Made by a program: the position numbers and the translations under genes. The notes below the pieces were generated by a model that saw nothing but the letters and a program-made list of their open reading frames with translations, did no database searches and was not told the origin of the DNA. Positions 36,986 to 48,715 of a DNA stretch of 64,000 bases are shown in pieces; position 1 is the first letter of the stretch; every line of letters begins with the position of its first letter. Location: contig OX388349.1 of the NCBI GenBank assembly GCA_947579665.1, forward strand, positions 87,702,197-87,766,196. The letters are read 5' to 3'. This DNA comes from Sympetrum striolatum. Taxonomy: Eukaryota; Arthropoda; Insecta; Odonata; Libellulidae.

Positions 36986-39359
36986 ATCCTTACCCCCAAA
37001 GCTTTAGTATGTACTTAAGTGGAAACGAAGTTTCGATTGTGTAAATAAACAAACCCATGGCAACGAGAGAATAAATAACTACGAATGAGACTGTGAACTT
37101 GAAATTTGCATAATATTCATTTCAGAAGTTATATTTTGAGAAAATACAAAATAAGAATGAGCAAAATACTCGCGAAACTCTTTGAAAGAAACTAAGGATG
37201 TAAAACGGGTATAATATAAAGTGACCAAGATATTTTCGTTACCAATTTCAGTTGGAAGAAAGACTTTGAGCAGCTGAGTTGGACAATGGTAAGTTGTCAG
37301 AGAGCTATAATTTTGAAAGATATGTTTGTATAAGATTTTTAGAGATAGAAATTTAGGGTTGCAGAACGATTTAATGTTATTCCGTTCCTTTTAAAGCTAC
37401 GTCATACCTTATGTAACCCTGTTTCTTTCTGCTTCGTTCATTCCTTATCTTAGTTTATGCTTTATTTTGCAGCATCTTGGAGAAGTAATGAGTCCAACAC
37501 TAACATAAGGAACTACAGTTCCGGCCAGGGCATATATTCTTCAGCAGGGGTGAGTTTCGTTCTTTGTTTTCATACGTTAGAATCTTGTCTCGGTGTTGGG
37601 TGTAAACAGCAGATGTTTGCAGAGACTCGATTACTTGAAATGAGATCTTTGCTTTCGCGGATGCCGACCTTCAGGTAACTGTGGAAGGCGACGTCTTGCG
37701 GGTCAATGTCGCGTTAAATACAAGGACTCAGCGCGACCTTTTAAAGCGATTTATAACCTGTTTTCACAGAAGAAAAAGGTATCTAGTTACATGCAGTACT
37801 ATTCATGATGAGTTGATGGTAATTAGCGACTGACATCGATAAAGAAATATTGCTGTAAAAATTTGTAGAGACACTCGAGGCAATACCGGTTGTATACAAT
37901 CGTGTCTGAAAATTAAATCCGTAGGCTTCATGAAAATATTCAAATCATCAAAATACAAGGCAGAAACATATCGAATTAAACTCAGTTACTCTCTCCTTAC
38001 TCATTAAATCTAATTAAATAAATATTAACTCATTAACGGTAGATATAAATTATAATAACCTAAAAAAAACAGCTGAATAAAAAACACTCAACTCTTTTAG
38101 AAAGCTCACGAGGAAAAGTAAAGGCGATTTTTAGTGGAATATATTGGCTATTGTTACTGTAAATACTATTTAGAGGTTAGTCAAAATATCACCTCAGAGT
38201 TTGATGGTAGAAGGATACGTAATTAATACGTATCCTCTGAAATTCGGAATGAAATTACTTAGCCTTACTGTTGGTGATTTCCTCTTATTAAAAATGTAAT
38301 AAGTTGATGCATATCAGTACCCGTAAACATCCAATTAACCATAAACATCTTTTTTATCATTTGTTGCTATTATTATAAGGTGTTTTTTTAAGTGTGACGG
38401 CTGTATCTCATTCGTCGTATAAGCCTTCGATCTGACCTCCAAATTTTCTATGGCGTATTTAGCTCGGCTTAACCTTAAGCACCCATGAAAATCAGCGGAA
38501 GGAAATTCAACGGATTGTTGATCAGATGTTGAAACGATCTACAGCCGATAAGGATCTGCGATTTTTCTTCATCGGGAAAAGTGCATGCACTCAACTCTCG
38601 AAAAAGAGCAATTCTTTCTCTCAAGTCGAAAAATTAGCAGAGAATAAATTTTCGCAATCGGAGAAGGACGTTGTGATAGCGTTATCTCTCAGATTAGATA
38701 AATAGATATGATGAGAAAAATTTATTAATCATAAACATTGCCGGTAAAAGTAATTTTGTTGATTGCGCTTATGAATAACAGAGAATTAATCATAGATCTT
38801 AAAATAACACTAAAACAAATTAAGTTTAGTGTAAATGTGTAAATTTCTGTACTTATAGTGTCATTTGCTCAGTGAACATCGACTTAAAGTTTTCGCGAGA
38901 TTATATCGCGAACAGATTATTGGACTCTTTTTCCGGATAGTATAAGGCGCGCAAAAATGAAAATTATTTCGGTATTTTGGTGTTTCACACCCCCTGCCAT
39001 ACGCATAATGGCGGAAAATAAATTGGAAAATGGATCTAATAGATTTGAGAAGTACTCATTTCTAGCAAAATCTGTGTGCGATTAAACAAAAATAATTCCT
39101 CGATATTAAGAAATATTTAATGTTGATTTGGGTTGAAAAGAATATCACATCAAAGAACATAAATTTGGAAGTTTGCGTCAGATTTTGATTTCCAGGAATA
39201 AGTGCTACTGGTATTTCCAACTTCATCATTAGTATGTTTCTCAGAAATCAGCTGCAATTTTTATGATAAAGAGATCTTCAGAAACAGTTTGTCTTTGATA
39301 GGTATTTGCTTACCGAACGCTGACAATACTGGAAAGTCATCGCAACAGAACGCCCAAGT
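36986..39359. other. No gene recognised
   Basis: Non-coding DNA. The frame 37457-37678 has no recognisable signature. No repeat with clear ends is visible. Confidence 0.4.
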
Positions 39360-39455
39360 TGTATCATAAGTTAAGAGCATTTACCTTCATTAATATCTAA
39401 TTCCCATTTTTCGCACCACCTTTGGATGAGGACTAAATCGTTTGAGAGAGATTGA
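39360..39455 (-). mobile_element. Short LINE relic, reverse transcriptase fragment
   Basis: The minus strand reads SNDLVLIQRWCEKWELDINE, the stretch between the catalytic box and YLGV motif of CR1/L2-like reverse transcriptases. Only about 90 bp are recognisable. Confidence 0.55.
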
Positions 39456-40808
39456 TGATGTTGAATCCCTTAAGGGGTATGGGAATTCCCGTAAGGGAAT
39501 AAGGTCCCTCCTGGAATGTTAAGGAAAGCATTAATGGAAGAGTCACTTTATTCAACTTACGGGGACATGTTTCGCCAGTATCATTCTGGCTTGATAAGAA
39601 AAGCAAGGGCTTACTACCTCGCTCCTCATCTTGCCCAGTAAGCCTCATTGCTATCTACTATCTATGGTAGCGAATGTTAGAGGGGTGGGTTTTCAACCAG
39701 CCTTCATGCTGAATACTTCACAGACAAGTACTTTCAAACCAATGAGTCAGATACACAAAAAATATTTAGCCACCATTTTATTTGTCCAACTTTTAATTTC
39801 CTCATTTCCCATCCAAGCTTCGGAATTTATTCCATGTTGAGAGACTCCCGGAATATGTGAACTAAATTTTATTTCCTAAATACCATAGCTTTTATTTCGA
39901 AATCTCACAAATGTTGACTGTCATAGGCATATTACATCTTATTATTTTTTTGCTAAACGCTAGACAAGCCATCTTCAATTCATCCACTATTTCGTGTTTC
40001 TGCTCGTCTCAGAACTGATCTGTGAATGAATCAAACGATTTCATACTTAATCGTAAGTAAACCATGCGTTTAAATCAAAATTCTTACAACTGAATTCTTC
40101 CTCAAACATTTCAGTTATCTGGTCCAGTTTTAGTTTAATTTCGGCTTTCGTTGAGGGAAAATAATCTTCGATTTGTTTCATTTTCGTCCATTCTTTCGCT
40201 TGCAAGTGGATTAGTTCTCTTCGATAAGATGGTGGTCGGTCTGAGATAAGAATTTGCTAAATCAGGTTGTTTTTGCTTTCGATTCCTATTTTTGAAAAAA
40301 TGTGGTCGTCTTTTAGTTCCTCTTTCCGTATCTTAAAGGAGAAGAACGGCGATTCCACGATACCATTTATTTGCTTTGTTTTTTTTTTTCGTTCATATTG
40401 TCAACCGAAAATATGATTAACTTAAAAGCATTAATGATTCATTGTGATATAAAAGAGCAACACAAAATAAAGCAATCATAAGCTATAAGTAATCAATTTG
40501 TATTCTGTTGCATAATATATGGTAATCGCTCTTCGAGAGAAAGTTTTGCTTAATTATTTTCTATATTTCGACGCCCCACAGACATTCTCGTCGATAATGC
40601 TCAAAATCCTACGATTATATATAGATTTATAACTGTATCGTAAATATCTGTCAATTGCTCATTTCGTCACTGAATGTTAATGACTTCACGATTAATGAGA
40701 GATCTCTTTTTAGGATTTATTAAGTTATCAGCGTATTATTTAAAAAATCTAAGAAATAAAAGTTTAGTACATCACCATGCCTTCTACCTCACGGTAGATA
40801 CGCTAAAG
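39456..40808. other. No gene recognised
   Basis: Non-coding. Small palindromes such as CCCTTAAGGGG near 39468 lie just at the left edge. Nothing else is recognised. Confidence 0.4.
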
Positions 40809-41095
40809 CAGGAGTCTCCAACCTGGGGTTTATGTACGCGAAACTTATCCTCGACGTACGATGCATAGGAGTCATATAATTACGTTATATAGAAAAAACA
40901 ATAAAAATGTTACTGGTTTAGATACACTTCCAAACTTTTACATGTTGGTAATCTTTATCAAAATTTACCATGACATTTCATACTAGTATTGTGGCTATAT
41001 TAAATAAACATTTCTTCTTATGCCAAATACGGGGCACAGGATAGTTCGCTTAAAAGCCAGGGTGGCACGGAAATCAAATAGATTAGGAACCTCTG
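40809..41095. mobile_element. Probable hAT (Charlie-like) non-autonomous remnant, 287 bp
   Basis: The left end CAGGAGTCTCCAACCTGGGG and reversed right end CAGAGGTTCCTAATCTATTT both approach the CAGNGGTTCYCAACCT end typical of this hAT group. They match each other at about 10 of 16 positions. No 8-bp target duplication survives, so the call is tentative. Confidence 0.4.
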
Positions 41096-42531
41096 TTTTC
41101 CTTCCTTTAGCTTCGTGATACCATATACTTCTTTTCTACTATCGAAGATGTACTGTCTGTTATCCTTTTAATATTTTTGTATTCTAATTTCAATTCATTT
41201 CTTTAACAATTCTTCTTCACTACGCTTCTACTACTACACTATTACTATGAAATGTAAAAAGTTTATATTTGTTAAAAAAAACATTTTTAAATTGAACAGT
41301 ACTGACGAGATACCAACCTGCAAACAGTGCCTTTCTGTGTTCTGTTAATGATGCAAGTGTTTTGTATTAATAAAAAATTCTATTCTGTTCTATTCACTTT
41401 TACAACTATTTGGCGAAAACATTGACAAATATTAATTTGATCAACAAAGTAGATTGGGTGTGTCCTATTTATCTGATGATTACAAATTATTTTATTTATC
41501 TGCTTAGTGTAAATATGTTGTGTTAGGATTTCTTTCACAAAGTACATCGAGATACTACCGCTAGCGTTCATAGTGAAGTTGACGCATCGCTGTAAGTTTT
41601 TATCTTCTTGTTTACTCCTTTGATCTGATTAAAAATCTGTCTAGTAGAGATTTTATATTTTGGCTCTTCATCGAGTTTTGCATAGTGAGTTCTGTCATGG
41701 ATTCAAATAATGTATAGAATCCTATGCTTTTCTGCGGTCGTAATCAACGAAAATGAAAAAGTAATGAAGCTACAACTGAACTTTTGAGCTTAACAATTTT
41801 TCGGTTTCTCTTTGATTTATTTGATCAGAATTGAAGATGTCGCAAGGTGCTAAGTACAGGTATTAATTACACCTCTTACTTTGGTAGATAATGGAAAGAA
41901 TTAAACCTCTGATTCTGAGTCAGTGGAATTAATTGTCCAAGACAATGGACTGGAGACAACATATATATATTCCGCCTCCTAATCTTTTGAAGAAAGTGAC
42001 TATCTTTTAATTTAAGACGATATGCTCGATTTTTCTTTTGGTCCAGAATCCAAGAGCTCAATAGGTGTCCGGACTTTCACCAAATGTATTTCCTATCGAT
42101 GAAAGTCCTTTCTAATCGCCCATTGTGATATGGAAGGAGTTCGTTCACCCAAAAGTTGGTTACTTTTTCTCGCGGAAACGACTATTGTATTCGGTTTTGC
42201 TCTGGGATGCGCTGCTAGATGGATGGCATATTTTTCAATTTCTTTCTGGTATAGAATAGAACTAAATGTATTTTTCATTGCCGATGTCTTGTTTATGGCT
42301 GTGATTATATGAAGGGTGCCGTGGCATGAAAACGCTGAATAAATGGCATTCATAAAGATTTCGTCTTATTTAATGCTATGAAATTAGAGTAATTATTTTC
42401 GATCGATTTTATAAATTAGAATAATTTATGAAAATAAAGTAATGTAATCTTTAAATAAATTATTTAAATAATGTAATCTTTAAAAGATTTACGCATTTCA
42501 ATTTTGACTGTTTTACCTATTGCTAACACCG
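41096..42531. other. No gene recognised
   Basis: AT-rich non-coding DNA. Frames of about 60 codons on both strands show no family features. Confidence 0.4.
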
Positions 42532-42539
42532 ACAACTAC

Positions 42540-42671
42540 AGGCTCCTGATTAGCCAAGCGGACAGCGCAATCCGCCTTGATGAAAGCGTTCCCGGGTTCG
42601 ATTCCCGGTGGGGGACCTTGAGCAAATTGACCTAAACGGTCGAGGCATTTTTAACAAAACTACTTCTACCT
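42540..42671 (+). mobile_element. tRNA-derived SINE, about 132 bp, with target duplication
   Basis: The head has an A-box-like TAGCCAAGCGGA and a B box GGTTCGATTCC inside a perfect CCGGG/CCCGG T stem, about 40 bp apart, as in a tRNA promoter. The anticodon arm does not fold and the acceptor strands do not pair, so it is not a tRNA gene. A short unrelated body and A-rich tail follow. ACAACTAC flanks it on both sides (42532-42539 and 42672-42679), fitting a target-site duplication from retrotransposition. Confidence 0.6.
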
Positions 42672-42861
42672 ACAACTACTATTTAGATAAAAAAATACAA
42701 TATGTTATTTTTGAATGGTGAGGGTTCTAAGGAAAGGATTCAATGTCACAGACGTATCACAGGACGATCCCTAAGAAGTGGTAGCGTCGAGATTCTTGTC
42801 GCTGTTTCTTTGAAGTGCTTAGGTCACTTCGCACGGGGACTTCCTCGGTGGGGAACAAAGC

Positions 42862-43157
42862 TGAATCCGGAGAAGGAATTATATATAATAGATATATAAT
42901 AGATATATAATAGAATATATATAATAGATATATATATAGGAATTATATACAATAGATATATAATTCCATCTCCGGATTCATTCATATATTCATACGAGTA
43001 AAAGTTGCTCAAAGTCGCCTTTTTCCTGGGATTTCACGTTAGGGCCTATACGCTGTAAAAATTTCAAGTCAATGACGCTTGTGGTTTAGCCTGTGAATTT
43101 GTATCCTATCTATCTATCTATATACGAGTAAAATGCTGCCTGCATACTGCAAGCAAA
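42862..43157 (-). repeat. Short, inverted form of the composite repeat with AT microsatellite
   Basis: On the minus strand 43100-42985 reads CCACAAGCGTCATTGACTTG, AGGAAAAAGGCGACTTTGAG and then at once GCAACTTTTACTCGTATGAA. The start module thus joins the end module with no internal units. Left of it lies an ATATATAG-rich microsatellite (42885-42955) flanked by inverted TGAATCCGGAGA.GGAATTAT. On the right, ACGAGTAAAA and the hairpin 43137-43155 form another end module in inverse orientation. Confidence 0.6.
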
Positions 43158-43216
43158 TGGTTTAATATAAAATAGATATAGATATATGCATGCAAAGTGT
43201 CATCTGTCTGTCTTCA

Positions 43217-43580
43217 CGGTAAAGACTCTGAAAGAATTCTGAAAATGCAATCAATATTTTTAAATGGGAGATATATTTACAGCCCGGCATCGAACCCGGG
43301 TCTTTCTTATGATACTTACTATGCAGCGCAACAGAAGATCACCATCTCTAACTATGTGTGAAAATTCAAGCAGAAATATTGGCTGCAACTCTTTCAAACG
43401 ACATCGTACTTTTCCCTTATTTTCTTTACGAGTGAAAGTTGTTTGCATTCTGCAAGTATTTTTGTGATACAAATTTAAATTCGATATTATATCAAGAAGG
43501 TCCTCAAAAGGGAAAAAAGGGATTGAAAATATTCTTTAAAACCAACGCAATTTATTTTAAATAGGAGAAATTTGCATCCA
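43217..43580 (-). repeat. Inverted partial copy of the composite repeat
   Basis: The minus strand of this stretch matches the last units of locus A copy 1. It has GGTTCGATGCCGGGC after AAGACCC, ATTTCTGCTT.AATTTTCAC, TTAGAGATG.TGATCTTCTG and an ACTTTCACTCGTAAAG end module. The GGTTCGA of this copy lies reversed at about 43290-43296. Confidence 0.6.
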
Positions 43581-43742
43581 CCTGGCGACAAATTCACTCA
43601 CATTTGGTGTTAGTTTCATAAATATAAAGAAAGTAAAGCGCGTGACTCCTATGATTTTGCATTCTCCATCCTACTAAAATATTTTCGAAACCGAATCATA
43701 AATAATTTGAAATTCCCGCCATAGAATTTAAAATAGTAGAGA

Positions 43743-44990
43743 CGCCTTGTGACTTGAAAATTTTACAGCGTACAAGCCGTAACGTGAAACCCCCAGGAAA
43801 AAGGCAACTTTGAACCTCAGTGTCATGGGTTCGATGCCAGAATGCCCCAAAGGCACGATTTTCTCCATAAAGATACATTGCGGGGATTTTCGAAAATATT
43901 TTGAGGCACTTCCCGGCAAATTAGACAGTCGAAATTCTTGGGAATCGATGAGTATCCGTCGAAAACTGTAAATTCATCTTCAAAGGTTATTGGTTGACGC
44001 TTGGTTCAACGCTAAGTCAGGGCAAATATCTCCCGTTTAAAATGCATTGCGGGGATTTTGAAGATTTTCAAAATTCATTCCCGATAAGATGGAAACTTGA
44101 AACTCGGAATGCAGATAGACGTCATAAATATTTCTATGTACGCTTTTTACAGTTTCGCTGGTGGTCCTTGGTTCGATCCCAGTGAGTTATTTACTTTCCT
44201 CAATGCACTTCTTAAGGAGATAACGGAAACCAATTCTAGGTACCTCCCGGCATGATATCGACTTCAAACTTTGCATTATATAAGATCGAGTCCTAACAAG
44301 CCATAATATGTATTCGCAGCTGCCAATAAGTCCTGGGTTCGACACCAGGCGTCTCTAAAATTAGAAATCACTACGATTTTAAGATTTTTTTAAAGCCTTT
44401 CCCGATGACATAGAAACGTAAAACTTGGCATGTGGATAAAGATCCTACTTAAATTTCATATGCACTGTTTAAGGTTTCCTTGATGGTCCTTGGTTCGATT
44501 CACTGGAGCCATTTACATTACGCCATGCATTTCGGATGGGATTAACGGAGTCCTAATTTTAGACCTTCCCGGTATGATTTCGTTTCAAAATTCGAATCAA
44601 ATAAGTTTCATTTATACCAGGGCGTTATATGTATCTTCAAAAAGATCCTGGGTTCGATATTAGCCGTCTCTACTATTTGAAACGTATGGCGGGGATTTCA
44701 AATAATTTATGATACAGTACGAAAATATTTTAAGCTGCATCCTATAGGGAATACAGAATCACATTAACGCGCTCTTTCTATGAATGTGACGACAAATAAG
44801 CGGGAGTTGGTCGCCAGGTGGCAGGTGGATATTTCCCCTATTTCAAAAAAAGCGTTGATTTTTAAGAATGTTCTCAATCCCTTTTTTTTCTTTTGAGTAC
44901 CTTCTCGAATAGATATCGACTTTAATTCTGTATTATCAATATACTTTTTACTTTCACTCGTAATTATTATATATCTATATAATTATATAA
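43743..44990 (+). repeat. Composite repeat array with B-box-like motifs (locus B)
   Basis: It starts with CTTGTGACTTGAAAATTTTA and CAGGAAAAAGGCAACTTTGA. GGTTCGA-type motifs follow at 43828, 44003 (GGTTCAA), 44170, 44336, 44492 and 44651, spaced 175, 167, 166, 156 and 159 bp. Each unit matches the unit at the same rank in locus A copy 2 (for example CAGGCGTCTCTAAAATTAGA after the fourth motif in both). A last degraded unit near 44810 leads to CTTTTGAGTACCTTCTCGA and a TTTCACTCGTAATTA end module. There are no coding frames. The same order at two loci shows that the whole array moves or was copied as one element. Confidence 0.75.
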
Positions 44991-45889
44991 CGAGGAATAC
45001 ACCTACAATTTCTGGATGTGTGCATTTCCTCCAGTTTAAAACTAATGATTTTAAAGCCTATTTTTGTGCCGTACAACAGGAAAAAATTTAGGTTCCCGGA
45101 AAATATTCCCAAAATAGTCTTAATTCCGCGTAAATGACATATAATTTATTTTTGTTTATATGAAATAGGAGACTGATTTCGTATATCTGAAAATACTTTC
45201 ACATAAACTTTTCCACTCCAAAATAAAGTTTATCCTTGAGTTTTAGGAAGCCCTGTTAGTGCAAAGACAATTCCGATCTCACGTTTCGATTTTTCTTCAT
45301 TCAAAATTTTATATAAATTGGTGGATTTATTTTATTTTTTAAATTTCATTGCGTTATGCTTATGTTTAAAGATAAATCAAAATTACCTTCTTGTAGTTTT
45401 TGGTATTTTTAACGCAGAATTACTTACGAAATATTCAGTAATCACGTAATTGTTTTTGCTGTTTTTACGAGAAATTGGATTTCCTTGCTCTAGTTTTGGC
45501 TCATTTTTATCGCAGAAATATCGGTTCTTTCTGATCGCATTTTATCACTATCAATTTGCCAAATTTATGATGTTTATGTCAACAAGTTTAATATTTCCTC
45601 TAAAAATACCAATGCCATAAATGAAGAATTTCTCTGGTATTAGAATATTAACTATTGAGAAATTAAAACCGTATCCTGAAATCTTTTTGATATAAATTTG
45701 TGTGTAAAACTGCGTTCGCGCGTTAATGATTTACACAAACAGAAGAAACTTGTTACATCGTAGACACATTTCATGGTCCTTCAGTCTCTCCTTTTAGCGA
45801 TTTCGGAATTAAAACTAAGTAAAAATACTGATAACCCCTATTAACAGTATGTAATTATACCATCATTCTTTTAATAATAGAGGCTATAA
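44991..45889. other. No gene recognised
   Basis: AT-rich non-coding DNA between repeat locus B and a LINE tail. Confidence 0.4.
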
Positions 45890-46240
45890 TATCTACATCT
45901 ACATTAATACCCTACAAGCCGCCTTTCGGCGTGTAGCAGGGGGTATAAACACCAGTTGAATCTAAACTACTTCCTTATTCGGTTATTGTCGCGTATCGTT
46001 CGCGGAAAGAATGAATTTTTAAAACGATTCGTCCTAGCATCTATTTCTCTTAACTTACGGTCATTATCGGATCAATATAGCAGGGGGGTTGCATGATACC
46101 GATTGTATCTTCCGAAAATGTAGTTTCCCTGAATGTATCAACCAATCGCAGCTTCCGATCTCCTTTCTTTCAAGGATTCCCAACCTACGTCTGAGAGCAT
46201 TTTTGTAACGCTTGCTTATCTATCGTAACATTTCTATGTA
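45890..46240 (-). mobile_element. CR1/L2-like LINE, 3' end only
   Basis: The minus strand encodes VTKMLSDVGWESLKERRSEA, then in shifted frames DTFRETTFSEDT and NRFKNSFFPRTIRDNNR, and a stop. A 3' UTR follows with GGTGTTTATACCCCCTGCTA, CGGCTTGTAGGGTATTAATG and a TAGATG-type tail at the left edge. It is 5'-truncated and frameshifted. The 3' UTR resembles that of the copy at 63.1 kb. Confidence 0.7.
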
Positions 46241-48394
46241 TTTCTAACTACAAGATATGTAAAAGGATTATATAATAAAGATATTGAGGGAAGTCGTGAA
46301 GTAATCTACACAAGTACTTCCATGTACGAGTTAAAGCTAAGAATTAGGCAACCTCAAAAATAAACAACTTTACAATGGATTTCATTTGGAGAGTCCGTTT
46401 GGTGCCTCACGTTTTCTCTAAATTTTAGAATCCTCACATTGTAATTTCGGATCCTTATCTCTGTTTTAACTGACAGCCTTGCGTCGTATCTGTATTATTC
46501 TGCATCTCTAATTTTGAAAAACGAATTCCTTTCCAATAGCCTAATATCTTATCTAATATATATATATATATTTGAGGAGTAGATTTATTACTTCTCCATT
46601 GTTCAATACGTATAGCGTACGAATGCCTGCATCGCTAGGAAATCGCGATGATGGTCCTTCGTTTTCTAATCAGTTTATGGGCTTCATCTCCCCATCGATT
46701 TCTCCCAATACGTTAATGATTCCGTGGAATACACGTGACCGTTTATTGGGAATTCAGACGCGGAAATGAAGAGGTCTCGTGTGGAAGCCATATGATTGAA
46801 CGATAACATTCATCACCTTAACCTGGTCTCATATTCAAGCAGAGAGTGGCATGAACTACTTATCGATTCAACTGATTTATTTTATTATGGCACTGAGTAA
46901 TACTAGCGGAGGTCTTGAGAGCGAAGTTGTATCGTTCACTCCATATATATTACCTTTTATTTGATTATCGAGGGGGAATAAATAAGTTGGTAGATCCTTT
47001 GTAGCAAATTTGATATGGGATTTATAATTCAAAATGGCAATTGACTACAGTCTTTCGTGTATCATTCTACATGTGTATGTATATGAACATTAACTTGGTA
47101 CAACATCAGGGTAACTTCTTTGTCCCAGTTAGCTATGTTTTAGTATAATGATTGGCATTTATATGAACGATATTTGCTTCAGGAAATAATTATCCACTTG
47201 CTTAATGCGCTGTCAATACGATCAATTAATATAAAATACTTCCCTTTTCATTCTGAATTGTTGTATCAATAAATTATAGTACATAAATCCTTTCCGACAA
47301 TCCTTGTCTTGATGAATAAGATGTCTTTGCCAATAATATTGCGGAAAACAGGGTACAATTATGATTGGCAGATATAATTCAGGAAGAGTCGTATCATAGA
47401 GTAAGGAACGTATCCTTGCTCTATGGTCATATCAAAGGAATAAGTCAAATCAGAAATCTTATGATTCGTTAACAGGAAATAGATTTTCAGATTATGTTTT
47501 TGTCTAATCTAATATTTCGCCTTTGTTAATGCATGCACCAAAAATTATTGTAATTATTTTATGGCAGGTTTAAAAAAATGTATGCAGAAGATAAGATTAA
47601 GATTTTATTTGCTTGAGAAGTCATTTTTAATGACTTATTTACTAATTATTTTCTTATAATCTTAATTTACTCCGATGACCGGTAGCAATAAGTTGCGCGA
47701 TGATATTTGATTTTATTCATCTTCCAGATTGCTAATCACCTCGAGAGAGTTATTGAGATCTCAATATTAAATCTCTTTTTGTAGAGAATGAAGCGTAATG
47801 TATCGGTGCACTCGATTGGTTTGACCCCGAGCGAAATGTTGCGAAACATAAAGGAAGCCGATTGAAATTACAAAAGCTGGGGTTATCTCTCCTGAAAACG
47901 ATATCAATTCACTCTTTGTCTGATTAGATAAACACCTGGAAGTGTTCCAAAAAGAAACGATTGTATTTTAAAAGTATAATCGATAATTTCTTCTTCGCAA
48001 AACTATATTTGTCCTCAAGCAATGGATGAAGTTGATTGATTGAACAGTGTTAGTATTGTATGCTACATCAGAATTATTTCCTGGTGACACTTCAGATTCG
48101 TTCGTTGTTGTCTAGTTGGGAAAAAAGCCTAATTGTCTCTTATCAACTCATTTTGTAAGCTTATTTTTTCCGCAGTTTTATAAAGACATTTTGAAGTGCT
48201 CTGTGGGTTTTTAATCGCTCCGGCTGAGATTGTAGGTTTCATCAATTTTTTTCAGATTTTATTTTCTTTACTAATATGAATCTCTTAGTTAAGTTGCTGA
48301 ATCGCACTATTCTTTGCAAGAGAAGTTCAAAGAGCAAAATCTGATAGAAGTACAATAGAAAAAAGAGTCTATACAACTGTCATCAGACAAATTT
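46241..48394. other. No gene recognised
   Basis: Non-coding DNA with no definable repeat ends apart from a short TA run at about 46560. Confidence 0.4.
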
Positions 48395-48715
48395 TAATTT
48401 TTGTTCCGGACGTCGATTGTGAGAGAGGTGGGATTCATACGTAAGGTCTATGGGCCAGTGAATGAAGTTGAAGGTGAGAAGTAACAAGGAATTGCAACGA
48501 GAGAACAATGGAGTATTACCAGAGATGAGGAAAACTAAATTCAGATGGGTTGCGCTATGAAAATGGGAGATAAAAAGTATTCGAAGGAAAAACAGAGGGA
48601 AGAAGAAGTAGAGGGAGGAAAAGATGAGTGGATGTTGAAGAGGAGAATGCAAGGGGTCCAGAGGTGGAGAAGAGCAGTGGAGGATACGAAAGGGTGCCCA
48701 TGAAGATGATGATGA
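48395..48715 (+). mobile_element. RTE-like LINE, 3' terminal fragment
   Basis: The plus strand ends in a frame reading VQRWRRAVEDTKGCP with a stop, followed at once by a GAT microsatellite. The same RWRR.VED ending and ATG/GAT tail occur at the 3' end of the minus-strand LINE at 33.7 kb. The long antisense frame 48383-48652 is its shadow. Confidence 0.5.

Noticed and set aside
39466..39515. CCCTTAAGGGG and nearby GGGAATTCCC palindromes
   Set aside because: Short stems with no repeat partners or element ends.
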